Part shown: one piece after another, positions 14,401 to 24,897 of the stretch
Numbering within the stretch: the first letter of the stretch is position 1
Layout: every line of letters starts with the position of its first letter
Assembly: GCA_020137815.1 (NCBI GenBank)
Contig: CM035362.1
Span: 398,605-462,604 of the forward strand
Source: Hormiphora californensis
Lineage: Eukaryota > Ctenophora > Tentaculata > Cydippida > Pleurobrachiidae
Direction of reading: 5' to 3'
DNA length: 64,000 nucleotides
Program-made: the position numbers and the translations under genes
Notes under the pieces: model-generated
Told to the model about the DNA's origin: nothing
The model's database searches: none
Seen by the model: the letters and a program-made list of their open reading frames with translations, nothing else

Positions 14401-17400
14401 CTTCGAGAGGAGATAGCCTCCGATCAGCAGCGGAACATAGACAGAACACAAAAGGAGAAGGTCCTCCTAATTATCCTGAGAGTGGTCACCAACTTGATCA
14501 GCATGGGTAAGTCTCCCCCCTTCCCGGTAAGTCCCCCCTTCCCGGTAAGTCCCCCCTTCCCGATAAGTCCACCCCTTCCTGGTAAGTAGCTGCCATCCGT
14601 TGGTATTTTTCTATCATCTCCTAGTCCACATGTTAACACCTCCCTCTCCCAAAGGTTTGGTGGCGGGCGTGGTATATCTCTACTACACAGTATACACCAA
14701 CACCAACCCTGATAAATGTTCAACAACCACCACCAACACTACCAACACACAACAAAAACGGCAACTGTAAGTCAAATCTCATGACATTTGAATTGTTCAC
14801 ACTTTCTTTTTATTCTAAAAACCATATGCGGGAGCACGAGCATAGTGACAGGCGACTCAACATGACATATATGCAATGACAATGAAGTGAGATGCCTTTA
14901 AATGATTTTGGTACGCTATATTATACTCTGTTTTATAATTTGTTTCCCCCTTTAGCGACACGGAGACTACAGACGAGATAAAGAAAGAGTTTAATAATAT
15001 TGTCAAGTCTTATGGACCTGCTATCATCGTATCCGCAAGGTATGAATATATTGGCTATACTCTTCCTTGAGGCAAAGTATGAGTATAGTTTCTTGATGAG
15101 TATTCCTTGTCTATCCTATTTTCAGCAACACTTCCTAACCGGCCGAACCCCCCATTTTCAGTAATATTTTGTTCCCCGTGGTGTTCGAGTTTATAGGGAA
15201 TATGGAGCGTTATCAATTCCAATCTACACGTATCAACATCACCATGCTTCGGTCTTTTGGTAGGTCAAATTATTGGTACAAGCTTAGTACTACCTACTGT
15301 CCCTTCTTCCCCTACCCGGTCTTTTGGTAGGTCAAATTATTGGTACAAGCTTAGTACCTACTGCCCCTTCTTCCCCTACCCCTAGGACCCAGAACAGTTT
15401 TTAGAATCTTTCTAGCGCACAACTTCTGCACCAGGTATGAAGGTGTTCTCCGTTGCAAGTTACATGTACATTCTAGTGGAGAGTGTTGGATTCTCCGCGG
15501 ACCCTGAAAAGGTAAACTGAATGGGTTACCATGGTTACCATGCTGGTTACCATGTTGGTTACTATGGTTACCTTTGTATGTATTAGAGCAAGACCATCTT
15601 TGATTCAAAAAAGCATAATTATTGCAAACATTTCTGAACTTTTTCAGAAAAGTCCGTTCTGGCATGTGTCACATTTACAAAAACAAGTAACGGCGCCCGT
15701 TACACTTGTTAAAATGCTGTGCAGTTAAACTTTTCTTTTTCTTAGTCCAGTTTCTGACTTTGGCTCGAGTTTCCCCTTCGCCTACTGCAGTAGATCGTCA
15801 CAAATCATGTCTATTCCTCCCTCTAACCCCAGGTCATCTCTCCCTCCTAGGTAGCCCTTGAAGCTCTGGATAACGAGACCCGACCCTACAACTGTTGGGA
15901 GAACTACATGGGAACGGAGCTCTTTAGACTTGTTGTTGTGGACTTCTTTACCTTCTGTTTCGCTCTTGTTGCTTTTGAGTGGTTTAGACGGTTCTTAGTG
16001 GATGTCAGCCGATTTGTAAAGGACAAAGCAGGTAAATATAATAATACTGAGTGTCATTATTCTTTTAGGTGTGACTCATTACATTCTTACAACTACCCGG
16101 CCTACCTTCCTTGCTCAACCTTCTTCGAACAAAACACGGCGGCCCATCTGTAGAACGCAGCACTCACAAACACAAACAAACAAGAGAACTTCAGCACCTG
16201 CTAAGTGAGTTCTAGCCCCCTCAATTAACTCCCCTCCCTCCTCAGGTCGAAGTGAGTTCAACATCTCTAAAGAGGTGTTAGATCTGTGTTACAAGCAAAT
16301 GATATTCTGGTGCGCTCTGTACTGGTGCCCCCTCATTAGTCTTGTGGCTCTGGTGGAGATTATACTGATATTCTACATGAAGAAGTTTAGTGTTCTCAAG
16401 TGAGTATTAGGGAGAGAGAGGGGGATCAAGTGAGTATTAGGGAGAGAGAGGGGGATGGGGATCAAGTGAGTATTAGGGAGAGATATGGGGATCAAGTGAG
16501 TATTAGGGAGAGAGAGGGGGATGGGGATCAAGTGAGTATTAGGGAGAGAGAGGGGGATGGGGATCAAGTGAGTATTAGGGAGAGAGAGTGGGATCAAGTG
16601 AGTATTAGGGAGAGAGAGGGGGATCGAGTGAGTATTAGGGAGAGAGAGGGGGATCAAGTGAGTATTAGGGAGAGAGATTGGGGATCAAGTGAGTATTAGA
16701 GAGAGAGGGGGATCAAGTGAGTATTAGGGAGAGAGATTGGGGATCAAGTGAGTATTAGGGAGAGAGAGGGGGATCAAGTGAGTATTAGGGAGAGAGAGGG
16801 GGATCAAGTGAGTATTAGAGAGAGATATGGGGATCAAGTGAGTATTAGGGAGAGATTGGGGGATCAAGTGAGTATTAGGGAGAGAGATTGGGGATCGAGT
16901 GAGTATTAGGGAGAGAGATTGGGGATCGAGTGAGTATTAGGGAAGGAGAGGGGATCAAGTGAGTATTAGGGAGGGAGATATGGGGATCAAGTGAGTATTA
17001 GAGAGATATGGGGATTGATATTAATTGCTTGTCGTGCTTTTTGGTTTGGTTTGGTGAGAGGGATGGTCGAGCAAGGCAAATCAAAACACCCTAGAATAAA
17101 CGTTTTCAATGCAATGATTAAATGTACAATAACAACGAGTCATTTGTAAACATACACGCTCTTACCAAGACATCCCGGCTAGCAAGTGGGATCCCGATTT
17201 CAGTCCACATAATGGACTATCCAGTAAAATTAACACAACTCTCTCTTGTCTTTACCCACACAGACGAGGGTTATTTTTCCACCAATGTAAGAAATATCAC
17301 ATCCTATATATCGCATTTTCATCATGGTCTTGTTATTTTTCACCTCTCTCACAAAATCTTCACACTTGGCATAACAAGATCCGCCATAGCACCCAGAAAT

Positions 17401-20400
17401 AACTTGATACTTCCAGAGTTTGCCAAATATTTCAGAATTTCCCTCTTTCATCTGTTTCTTTCCCCTTCGTGCTTTGTCTTGCAGCTTCCTACAATTAACT
17501 TTCTGGTGAAATCCATGGAGAAGCTCTCTGCAATTGTCTTGCCAGCTTTGTTGGACTAGACATGCAGTGGTGACGTAATCACTTTCCAGTATCATTGAAG
17601 CACATTTTCCACCATCTGCGTTCTTGATAATCTCATTCAAATCCCTTTCAAATCTCGCACATACCTCCCGGCTCATCTGACTTTTTGGAAGGCTCACCCA
17701 GTATACATCCTCCTCTGTGTTCAGTGATATTTTGCTCTTTTCAGTGGGCTTTAGACCACGAATTATCTCCTTGAAATTAGATTCATCTGGTTGGAATAGC
17801 TTGTTAAGAGGGCCAATTCGGCTGTTAATTCTGGCCACTTCACGACGGCAATCCACTTGGCGACACACTGGGTGACACACTACTGCAACGATACGAACAC
17901 GCCTCTTTTTCTTATCTTTCTTTCCTCTCTTGCCCTCGAGGTCTTTAGCATCTTCCAATCCAGGATCTTTTTCAAGGCCCTCCACAGCACCATGTTGTAC
18001 ATCTCCTTCTCCTTCCACACCCTCCCCAGCGTCATCTTGTAGTAGAAGTTGTTCATCTCCTTCTGCTAGTGCTTCCACACCCTCCTCAGTTTTGATCCCA
18101 TCCTTCAGTTCAGGCTGCAGTGCTGCTCCGTTCATCAAGTGGTAGACACGTTCTGCAGAGGCGCATTTCAGGCTTTTGTTCCTCATTAACTCATGTTCAC
18201 CCTCCCAACCTCGTTTAGGATTCACCGTCAAGTCACAATACTCTCTCCTGCCACAAGAGATCCTTTTAGCTACAATGCTAGCTGCTCGTTGTAGTCTCCG
18301 ATACACTACCTCCTTGCATGGCTCCTCTGTCTCCTTGAATGGATCCACTGTCTCCTTGAATGGCTCCACTGTCTCCTTGAATGGCTCCACTGTCTCCTTG
18401 AATGGCTCCTCTGTCTCCTTGAATGGATCCTCTGTCTCCTTGCATGGTTCCACTAGCTCATTCCCCGGGGTAGAAGAAGGAGGTTCATGGGTGAAAGAAG
18501 TCTGGTTGAGACTGGTCACCTCTGGGAGGAACAGTAGGAGGAGGAACACAACAGAGGGAGTCATTTGGGTAGTGATTTGATTTGATTTGAAAAAGGTAAA
18601 ATATAAAGATACATTGATACTTCATACAAAACCCGACAGACTCTCTATTAAAATAGATGCCCAAGGCATGAGTGCTTACGTCTTAAATTTAGATAAAGTG
18701 TAAAAATGTAGTATAAAAATACGTCATGTTAGCTATATACACACACGATTAGAAATATATATTGGTTTAATAGTAATAAGTTAAGTTAATAGGTTAATAA
18801 GTTCCGGAGTAACCCTTCCAAACCCAAACCCTCCCTACCCCAGTCAGTGTCAACTGTCAATTTGTGTCAATTGGTATTGGCGCATCACCGGGCAACAACT
18901 TTTAAGTTTCAAACATTTCGAACACAACTCCAAACCCATCAACAATTTCTATGACCTCAAACTCCTAAAAACAATAAACATATTATACCATTTACAATTG
19001 TTGCCAAGTGATCCGCCAATGATAAGGAAAAATTCAGACAGAAGGCTGGATACTAGATGTATTCCACAAATACTTCTTAAGTTCTGAGGAAAATATCACA
19101 TGGTCACTAATGCTACGAATATCATGCGGTAGGGAATTCCACTCTATGTGGGTACGGTAGAAAAAGGAATCTTTAAAAACATCTATTCTAGGGCGCTCAT
19201 CACACACTACGTATGTCGTGTCTTTGTTGATTTGTTGTCTTGTACGTGGTCGGTCATTGTCAACAGTTGGGTCAAAACGTCTCATGTAAGGGGGGAATTC
19301 TATTGGTATAAGCTTGTAAAGTATCTTATGGAACATTTTAAGATCATTATATAGGAACTTAGAAGACATGGGTAGGATCTTAAGTTCCTTGAGCCTAGTT
19401 ACGTACACTTCGTTGCTGTAACTACACTCCAATTCATTGAATACCCATTTTACGGCCCTTTTTTGCATCTTTTCAAATTTTTCAATACTAGATGCAGAAA
19501 TGGGCCGCCATACTTCGCTACAGTGTTCATATAGTGACCTTACTAAACTAATGAAGAGAGTTTTGCGTTTTTTCTGCGACTGAACTAGGTCAGAACACGT
19601 TCTCCTCACTAGACCTACTAGCTCAGAAATGCGCTGAAGGAAAAGGCGATCCATCGAGGAGAAGTAATACAGGAATATGTCATGTACTTTTCCCTACCTA
19701 GACGCCATGGCTAGGGAAGTCTTTTAATCTGAGGTCATAGACCTCAAATTAATTTGTTTAAAGCAGTGCTGAAAAGCCTGTGTTGGTTGTAGGCGGTCCT
19801 TTTTAAGTTCAGATTCAGAACCCAGGTGTAGGGCGTTAGAGGATAACAACTTGGAGAATAGAGTTGTTGCAACACCAACACTCCTGCGATCAGAGAAAAG
19901 ATCTGCCGATTTAGCACCTCTTATGTCATTCAGACTCTTCTTTAGATTATAATAGGGTTGAAGGGCACCAGGTACCATCTCTTCATTGGACAAACTGTAG
20001 CAAGGTGCGAAAATTATAGTACTAGTATTATGAAGGTGCAATTTTTGGTTTCAGAGTCATCGGTTGTCAAGGGGACAGCAGGATCTTCCATAGTCGTAAT
20101 AATTATGCAGATTTAAAATCGCTTCAATTAAATGTGCCTTGTACTTGTAAATGGATTGCCACATTTTGGGTATGGTGCGTTTCTGGGACTTGATTGTTGC
20201 TCTATAAGTAGAAGTTCTGTAAAAGGTTTCATGGATCAGGATGTCCCAGTAACCCCCGTTATATGTGAAAATCTAACAAAATTTCCCTCTCCAGGAATGT
20301 ATCACCGCCAGAGAAAGTCATTCTTAACGCATCCAGTTCCTCTCTCATCAACGTGGTGTTTATTGTGGCACTACTGCTAGTATTCGCCTTTACTGGTAGG

Positions 20401-21633
20401 TTCATTGGAACAACTCCTAATATGGAAGTATGATTTTGCCATAAAAGGAGCTGTTTTTTGATACATTAACATAGTATATAAGGAGTTGTTTCTAATATTG
20501 TTCCTCCCACCAGGATACATGATATTTAGTTTCCAACCAAGTAGTAATTGTGGACCCTTCTCTGGTCACGCCTCCTTCATTGCTCCTTTCAACTACATTG
20601 TAGAGGAGTCAGGTATAGGAAATATAATTTAGTAAGATCTATACGTAGATCAATTCAATCAGATTTAATAGACATAAGGGCCAAAATAAGAATTGAATTA
20701 TTAAGAAATATTACCTGACAAGTTGTTCCATGCAGGTTCATTCAAGACATATGTGCTGGATAACTTGAAGTTGACCTCCTTTGTGGTGATTCTAGCTGTA
20801 GTGGTGGCCATTATTATCTACTATTGTTACTCACTGGCACAGGCGAGGCAACTCACCATACACCTTCTGAGAGAACAAATCAGGGTAAGATAACTCAGCC
20901 ATCAGCCGGGGCCTGGTGGGGGTGGGGGCTTCTTCAGTCTTGCAAAGCAAGGACTGATACTCGCTCAAAGGCGCTTCTCTTTCCCTTTTCTTGTGCGTAT
21001 GGCCCAGTATGGACCAACTAACCAAATTTCTGGTGGGTCTGCCAATAACAGGGGGTGATATATGACGTCACTGCGTGTTTTCAGGTAGAGAACGAAGATA
21101 AAAAGTACTTGATCGAACAAATGAAGAGGGGAGACTCATCTTACGTAGTCGGGGGAGATCGGGCTGTGGTAAGTGCAGTAGTTATAGATCTTTTTCATAC
21201 TCATATTATAGTCATGCTGCCGTTCTGATTCTCAGTGGTTGCCAGAGGGACAGAGCAATGAAGTCTCTGAGTCAAGCTGTTTTGTATTTCTTTCATATTC
21301 TCACCAGCTCACCTGTTCATTTCATTCACACCCACTGTTTCACACAATTAGGTTCAATTCCAAGTCAAGTCACCCACACCACATGATCCATCCCGTGTAC
21401 AGTACAACCTTGTGTGGTACCAGTCAAAAGAGGTACAATCCACATCACCCATCCCATTAATTAATTAGTTATTAAATTAGCTAATTAGCTAATTATTAAT
21501 TTGACCTCTCATTATGTTTCAGAAGAAAGACCAGGATAACAAGAAGAAAAAGAAGAAAGTGACAGTTGGAGCGTACGCAAACAGAAACGTAGTCCCAAAA
21601 AACACTCACAGTGAAAATGAATTTGATAATTAA
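927..21633 (+). CDS. TMC (transmembrane channel-like) protein, ~25 exons
   Basis: Multipass membrane protein of the TMC family (mechanotransduction or leak channels; role inferred from the family). Exons: 927-1214, 1464-1517, 1689-1889, 2168-2295, 2787-2931, 3105-3245, 3555-3620, 3724-3790, 6579-6629, 13229-13370, 13540-13648, 13801-13889, 14077-14212, 14398-14506, 14655-14766, 14956-15039, 15162-15259, 15386-15511, 15851-16031, 16246-16399, 20295-20395, 20514-20612, 20736-20884, 21085-21168, 21523-21633; about 1000 aa. Phases agree except 15386-15511, which carries one extra base (AGG-T-ATG, ~15437). The start ATG has an in-frame TAA 12 bases upstream. The acidic then basic cytoplasmic N-terminus leads into the TMC signature IKEIEGNMGSGVATYFRVLR before TM1. 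Later exons give YNYALAYSLTG, NLREEIASDQQRN, the TMC-domain core NCWENYMGTELFRL, and VLDLCYKQMIFW. The C-tail is Lys-rich and ends NEFDN. A ~125-aa Cys-rich extracellular insert lies between GYYPS and YNYALAY. Other genes lie within its introns. Confidence 0.92.
2072..2160. repeat. 14-bp minisatellite upstream of a TMC 3' splice site
   Basis: About six copies of CATCTTGCTAACAA run up to the acceptor at 2168. Each copy contains CTAAC, which matches the metazoan branch-point consensus, so the array multiplies a candidate branch site directly before a constitutive exon. Confidence 0.85.
4148..5641 (-). CDS. secreted CAP-superfamily protein with mucin-like KR-punctuated repeats
   Basis: Four exons on the minus strand: 5641-5604, 5508-4744, 4578-4437, 4294-4148, with phases agreeing throughout. 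The first exon begins a signal peptide (MFRTTLIVLVLVG, completed by CVVA in exon 2). Exon 2 then encodes Ser/Thr/Pro-rich 28-residue repeats, each containing IVKREEE, followed by the start of the CAP domain (IRTNQYRALHGSPALN). Exon 3 carries YGENLAVSWG and the signature GHFTQ. Exon 4 continues LVWKGTQKLGCSV and ends with YTCCQYYPAGN. CAP proteins are secreted and bind sterols or lipids or act in defence; which applies here is unknown. The gene is nested, antisense, inside the TMC intron 3791-6578. The repeats look O-glycosylated, and the regularly spaced KR dipeptides could be proprotein-convertase sites. Confidence 0.92.
4896..5425 (-). repeat. coding 84-bp tandem repeat in CAP gene
   Basis: Roughly six head-to-tail 84-bp units (28 aa) lie inside exon 2 of the CAP gene. 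The central units are nearly identical and the distal unit (5330-5420) is diverged. The reading frame is kept because 84 is a multiple of three. Confidence 0.95.
5642..6578. other. TMC intron remainder, no gene seen
   Basis: Sequence between the CAP gene start and the small TMC exon at 6579. No coding exon or recognisable repeat was found. The 62-codon open frame at 5876-6064 has no domain or splice support. Confidence 0.5.
6630..8743. other. TMC intron, upstream of nested sulfotransferases
   Basis: Intronic sequence with GA/CT-rich patches (6895-6985, 7090-7150, 7785-7812), a duplicated ~35-bp segment near 7583 and 7618, and a long CT tract at about 8378-8470. Any promoter of the sulfotransferase gene starting at 8744 should lie here, but I recognise no specific element. 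Confidence 0.5.
8744..10086 (+). CDS. carbohydrate (Gal/GlcNAc/GalNAc) 6-O-sulfotransferase 1, frame break near N-terminus
   Basis: Golgi type II sulfotransferase of the CHST1-7 type, which moves sulfate from PAPS to sugar hydroxyls. The signal-anchor (YCFIVILFMACLLVL) is read from ATG 8744. The catalytic domain is open in a different frame from about 8920 to the stop at 10084-10086. It shows the 5'-phosphosulfate loop ILTQSRHGSTFLL and the 3'-phosphate motif VIHLVRDPRAVIYSRM. The two frames meet around 8905-8950 beside a ~31-bp GTAACC-rich minisatellite. A one-base loss, assembly error or small intron (for example donor GTGATC to acceptor GGGAAG at ~9085, both phase 0) could join them, and I cannot decide. 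The gene is otherwise intronless. It lies 271 bp upstream of a paralogue, and both are in the same strand and TMC intron. Confidence 0.88.
8955..9085 (+). repeat. ~31-bp minisatellite built on GTAACCATGGTAACC
   Basis: About four imperfect units of (G)TTGGAATTGGGAATG plus GTAACCATGGTAACC sit at the point where the sulfotransferase frames change. In the catalytic-domain frame they encode Gly/Asn-rich repeats (HVGIGNVGNHGN). Whether they are translated is unknown. Confidence 0.8.
10358..11647 (+). CDS. carbohydrate 6-O-sulfotransferase 2
   Basis: Intronless 429-residue type II Golgi sulfotransferase of the CHST1-7 type. The signal anchor is at residues ~9-28 (CLTLLLLLTVYIVSCTIQI), followed by a ~100-residue stem rich in acidic residues. 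The PAPS 5'-phosphosulfate loop VLMTESRSGSSWLLSLLGF is near residues 131-149. The 3'-phosphate motif VVHLIRDPRAVMVSRM is near 265-280, followed by FHELYDGN, shared with the upstream paralogue. The size suits the family. It is a tandem duplicate of the neighbour at 8744-10086 inside one TMC intron. The sugar acceptor cannot be told from sequence. Confidence 0.95.
   Translation: MIISLKRGCLTLLLLLTVYIVSCTIQIKVTLPSAIVLNAPATILRSIPESWVSEEDRERYEVVRFITDIAGILQEPTEVTQIHEEVTREEKGGGSDNVMDPPGLTRIEVSDFFNDIVSDLDISQDRPRLTVLMTESRSGSSWLLSLLGFPSDTMHFFEPLNLEITDRFKEHYSNLSPTEMRSLFQANKLSQICNCKLTDYYAGGMMGYMRNYPGRSHHGEGDRQLTIEEVISDCRSSAMRVAKTIRMYDITELEHLQDLGCMDFKVVHLIRDPRAVMVSRMLTFHELYDGNKKLGPRVEGDMSHFSDEYLRNASRTLCQNHLHNLAHSSDTWLEGRYKRVRYEDLALDPVQSAQEIFEFTRQPWTKEVEQYVWEGSHTKTPGGGYDTKKDTAKVANEWRGRILDRHLVVIEEECREVFEIMGYQFGKTL
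11648..12975. other. TMC intron with paired hairpins and a 25-bp direct repeat
   Basis: No gene seen. Contains a perfect 15-bp-stem hairpin at 11732-11764 (CCCGGGTGAATGCCC, loop GAA), then a 10-bp-stem hairpin at 11771-11794 (TTTTTAGCAC/GTGCTAAAAA). A 25-bp direct repeat starting ATAATAATGGGGTGC lies at 11702-11726 and again at 12544-12568, 842 bp apart. The pattern suggests a non-autonomous mobile element or its remnant. Confidence 0.55.
12976..13218. repeat. 23-bp minisatellite ending at a TMC acceptor
   Basis: Ten or so copies of TTACCATGGTAACC plus ACTCACTTG. The array stops about 10 bp before the acceptor AG of exon 13229. Several copies read CCACTAACTTG, so a branch-point-like CTAAC is repeated as well. 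Confidence 0.92.
14507..14590 (+). repeat. tandem 5' splice-site repeat (GTAAGTC, ~18-19 bp)
   Basis: The donor of TMC exon 14398-14506 (G|GTAAGTC) is followed by copies of CCCCCTTCCCGGTAAGT. GTAAGT recurs at about 14527, 14545 and 14582, with a variant at ~14563 reading GATAAGT. The repeat unit includes the donor itself. Confidence 0.9.
15250..15385 (+). repeat. 67-bp duplication carrying a TMC donor
   Basis: The end of exon 15162-15259 with its donor (CGGTCTTTTG|GTAGGTC) and the following ~55 bp is duplicated. The second donor copy lies at 15327. The second copy ends just before the next acceptor at 15386. Confidence 0.88.
16393..17012 (+). repeat. ~30-bp minisatellite of the TMC 5' splice site
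   Basis: Exon 16246-16399 ends TTCTCAA|GTGAGTATTAG. About 20 downstream units read GTGAGTATTAGGGAGAGAGA then GGGGGATCAA, so each unit restores an AA|GTGAGT donor. Units vary mainly in GA length (24-36 bp). Confidence 0.93.
17230..18564 (-). CDS. secreted Cys-rich protein of unknown family, nested antisense in TMC intron
   Basis: Single-exon 444-codon frame. The signal peptide is MTPSVVFLLLLFLPEVTS. A linker follows with 7-residue repeats PFKETVE/EPFKETE (residues ~45-85). An acidic segment (~160-215) comes next, then a basic stretch GKRGKKDKKKRRVR that could be cleaved. The C-terminal half is Cys-rich (CHPVCRQVDCRR, ISCGRREYCD, GGSCYAKCEDF, YIGCDISYIGG) and resembles a disulfide-bonded extracellular domain. 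I do not recognise the family. It lies antisense in the TMC intron 16400-20294 and, like the two sulfotransferases, has no intron. The 21-bp repeat in the linker is a possible site of length variation. Confidence 0.82.
   Translation of the reverse strand: MTPSVVFLLLLFLPEVTSLNQTSFTHEPPSSTPGNELVEPCKETEDPFKETEEPFKETVEPFKETVEPFKETVDPFKETEEPCKEVVYRRLQRAASIVAKRISCGRREYCDLTVNPKRGWEGEHELMRNKSLKCASAERVYHLMNGAALQPELKDGIKTEEGVEALAEGDEQLLLQDDAGEGVEGEGDVQHGAVEGLEKDPGLEDAKDLEGKRGKKDKKKRRVRIVAVVCHPVCRQVDCRREVARINSRIGPLNKLFQPDESNFKEIIRGLKPTEKSKISLNTEEDVYWVSLPKSQMSREVCARFERDLNEIIKNADGGKCASMILESDYVTTACLVQQSWQDNCRELLHGFHQKVNCRKLQDKARRGKKQMKEGNSEIFGKLWKYQVISGCYGGSCYAKCEDFVREVKNNKTMMKMRYIGCDISYIGGKITLVCVGKDKRELC
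19034..19720 (-). mobile_element. non-LTR retrotransposon fragment (RT C-terminal region)
   Basis: A 206-codon frame shows the tail of a LINE reverse transcriptase: RTLFISLVRSLYEH-type thumb sequence (KTLFISLVRSLYEHCSEVW), then EKFEKMQKRAVKWVF and the end motif HIEWNSLPHDIRSISD. It is 5'-truncated and lies antisense inside a TMC intron. No full element or target duplication was recognised. Confidence 0.85.
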
Positions 21634-22327
21634 TTAACTAAATGATTGATGATTAGTAACGTTTCTAATTATATGATTGTGAATAGAAGTTTCTGTTTTG
21701 GTCATGTTCTTGCAGGTGTAACACAGGAGTGAATCGTTCATAAAAAAATCGAAAACTATTTTCCGCAAACCGACCAGTTTCACTCCGTGAATTCGCCGGC
21801 GACGATGCTTGAACATGAACAAAACATGAAAATATGCTAAATAGATATTATAATGATTATGATGACTGACTGGAATGTTTTGTTTTGCTTTTTTAACTTG
21901 TTTTCATTTTGTAGTTCAGCTATTTTGTTTAGTAATTGATTACTAAAGTTACCTATTTTCAAATCGCTGTCTATTACTTTACTGGTTTTATGGTACCCAT
22001 ACAATTTTACTACACTAAGACTAAATAATAATAATCCTTTTAAGGATCATTTGACAATGATGTCCTTTTACTAGGACATCATGATTAAATTATCCTTAAT
22101 AATTATGATCATGATCAAATTTATACATCTCAAACTCCTATAGAAGTCATAATGTACTCCTCTGGCCTCAGTCCATGACTCCATGCATTTACTCAACAAA
22201 TGAACATGCATGCACGAATGTATGGTTGTAGTATGGTTGTAGTTTTCCTTCACATGTATATTTGGACACTTGTACACACTGTGTGCTACCTTGCTATCTT
22301 TTCTCTCTCTTTCTCTCTATCTCTTTC

Positions 22328-22411
<84 letters not shown>

Positions 22412-22815
22412 TCTCCACATCCCCATTTCTCTTCCTTTTAACTATGTTTGTGTGTTGGATCTACTTCCTCCATGTTGTGGATAGTTGTGCTATAGTCGAC
22501 CTCCTTTCTTCTTTGTCCCATGACACTATCATTATAACTGTCGTGATCGTGATCAACTTTACAAAATATATTCAATTGGATCCTGTCAGAGCATTGGCCT
22601 GACAGATTGGATCCCTAATTACCGGCTCCTAACTTATTACTTACCGGGCACCCCGATTTACCGGGCAAAACCCTTCCCGAGCCGGAGCATCCCTCTAAAT
22701 ATTATGTCCTGGGTACCATACAAACCACACGTGTCACTTGCAATACCGCTTATCTCCCCAAGCAAAACACCACGCAACTGCTATCTCACCCCCATACCTC
22801 TCACATTTCAGACAC
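21634..22815. other. intergenic TMC/mannosidase; CT microsatellite and small palindromes
   Basis: TMC 3' flank and mannosidase 5' flank. Two small palindromes lie close together: ATCCTTTTAAGGAT (~22034-22047) and ATGATGTCC...GGACATCAT (~22058-22082). A CT tract covers about 22300-22415. No coding exon was found. Confidence 0.55.
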
Positions 22816-22957
22816 ATGATGTTGGTGCGTGTTTGCTTGTTTCTGGCCTTGTTGGGTTGTGTGGTGGTGGGGTGGAGTGATGTACCTGGTGCAGATGATG
22901 ATGATGTGGATATAAACCACTCAGAGGGAACACGTGGCAGATACAAGTAGGTGGTGT

Positions 22958-23040
<83 letters not shown>

Positions 23041-23041
23041 T

Positions 23042-23072
<31 letters not shown>

Positions 23073-24832
23073 TGACAGACAGACTGACAGACTGACTGAC
23101 TGACTGACTGACTGACTGACTGACTGACTGACTGACTGACTGACTGACTGACTGACTGACTGACTGACTGACTGACTGACTGACTGACTGACTGACAACC
23201 AAAGATAGTAAGTGCAGTATCCTAGTGAGTTCCCCTAACTATTCCTACCAGACCACAGTCAGGACCTGCCCCCTTGGCCTGTCCCCCGTTACCCTTCTCC
23301 CATATCCCTTATTGTTACCCTTCCCCTCCCACTCCCAGTGCTAACGATCCCGTGACCCCTCACTCTATCCCAGTGCTAACGATCCCGTGACCCCTCACTC
23401 TATCCCAGTGCTAACGATCCCGTGACCCCTCACTCTGGAGTTGTTAACGTCCACGTAGTTCCCCACACACACGATGACGTGGGATGGCTGAAGACTGTGG
23501 ATCAGTATTACTATGGGACCCATAACGATATCTACCGGGGTGGGGTGAGTGGGGTTGTTAAAAAGAGCTGCTGGTTTGTTCCAGTAGGATTTCATCATTG
23601 TATGACCCATATGGTACTCCCATTTCAGAGTCACACAATCATGTGCCTTACAAAACATACCTGGGTATTTTTGTAAGCTGGTCCCTAGCGGTGATTTACC
23701 CATGATGTCCATTGTTCCCCCGTTACTTCCAGGTCCAATATATCCTGGATACAGTGATAGATGAGCTGCTAAAGGATGGGAACAAAACCTTTATCTATGT
23801 TGAAATGGCTTTCTTTAAACGGTGGTGGGATGAACAGAATAATGACATGAAGAGTACTGTGAGGAAACTTGTCAAAGGTAGGTTGTGACTGTGTAGTTGT
23901 ATCACAGTGTATTGTATTGAGGATCAAAAAGGGTTAAACGAAAACCCAAGCTAAAATAGCCCTCAAATCAAGTCATCGCGCGTTACGTACAAGAGTTGGG
24001 TTTAAAAGATGGCATGCGAATGTCAGCAGTGAGTGTGACCTCGCGCGGACTTCTCAATGGTTTTGCGCGCAAAATGGTGTGCTCTCAATCTCATTTCGTT
24101 TGAGCGGGAACGGGAACAAAGGAATCGGAAATTGGACCTGACAAATTGAAAGGATCTTTGATTGTACGGTAGACCAATATATTAATCAGCCAAATAAGAA
24201 TAAAATGGACAATCAAATAATCAAACGAACACAAATAAATGTATGAAAATTAATTGATTGTTTTTATAAAAACTCTTTATCAGTTATATTCCCGATTCAT
24301 TGTTCTTGTTCACTTCATTCCTCCTTTAACATACTCGACCCACTTTTTCGATAAAGCATCAATAAAACAGACGGTCGTCCAACAGTGAACACATTGATAT
24401 TTGGGATCTTTTCCATAATCACGTCATATTCTTCGTGTTCATAAAACACCTGAAAGTGAAACAGGATAGAGTGATACTAACAACAACAGAGATTAGATGG
24501 AAATAAATGAGAATTTAGACTGCGTGTCCCATGTGTTGACTGTTAACAAATGATTTAGAGACCAAAGAACATTCTTATTTCATCAAAATTAGAGTTGTTC
24601 TCTCTTACTTTCACCTGTGCCTGTTTTAAACTCACCAATCAACTAGGATCAGCAGTTCATTAATGATCCCAGAGCTCCTAAACCCCTTCTTCCACTTTCT
24701 TGTTGTAACAATCTGTAAAAAGAAAGTTTTTTGATAATATCGAGTAACTCAGGAAGTTGAAATGCCATTTCGGGACAGGTTAAGGGAATGTACCCCGGGC
24801 TTCCCAATCTCTCTTTCTTCCTCCCATATCCC

Positions 24833-24897
<65 letters not shown>

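Noticed and set aside
19724-20041. 105-codon minus-strand frame as a gene
   Set aside because: No motif, signal or splice evidence; it may be an upstream remnant of the LINE fragment.
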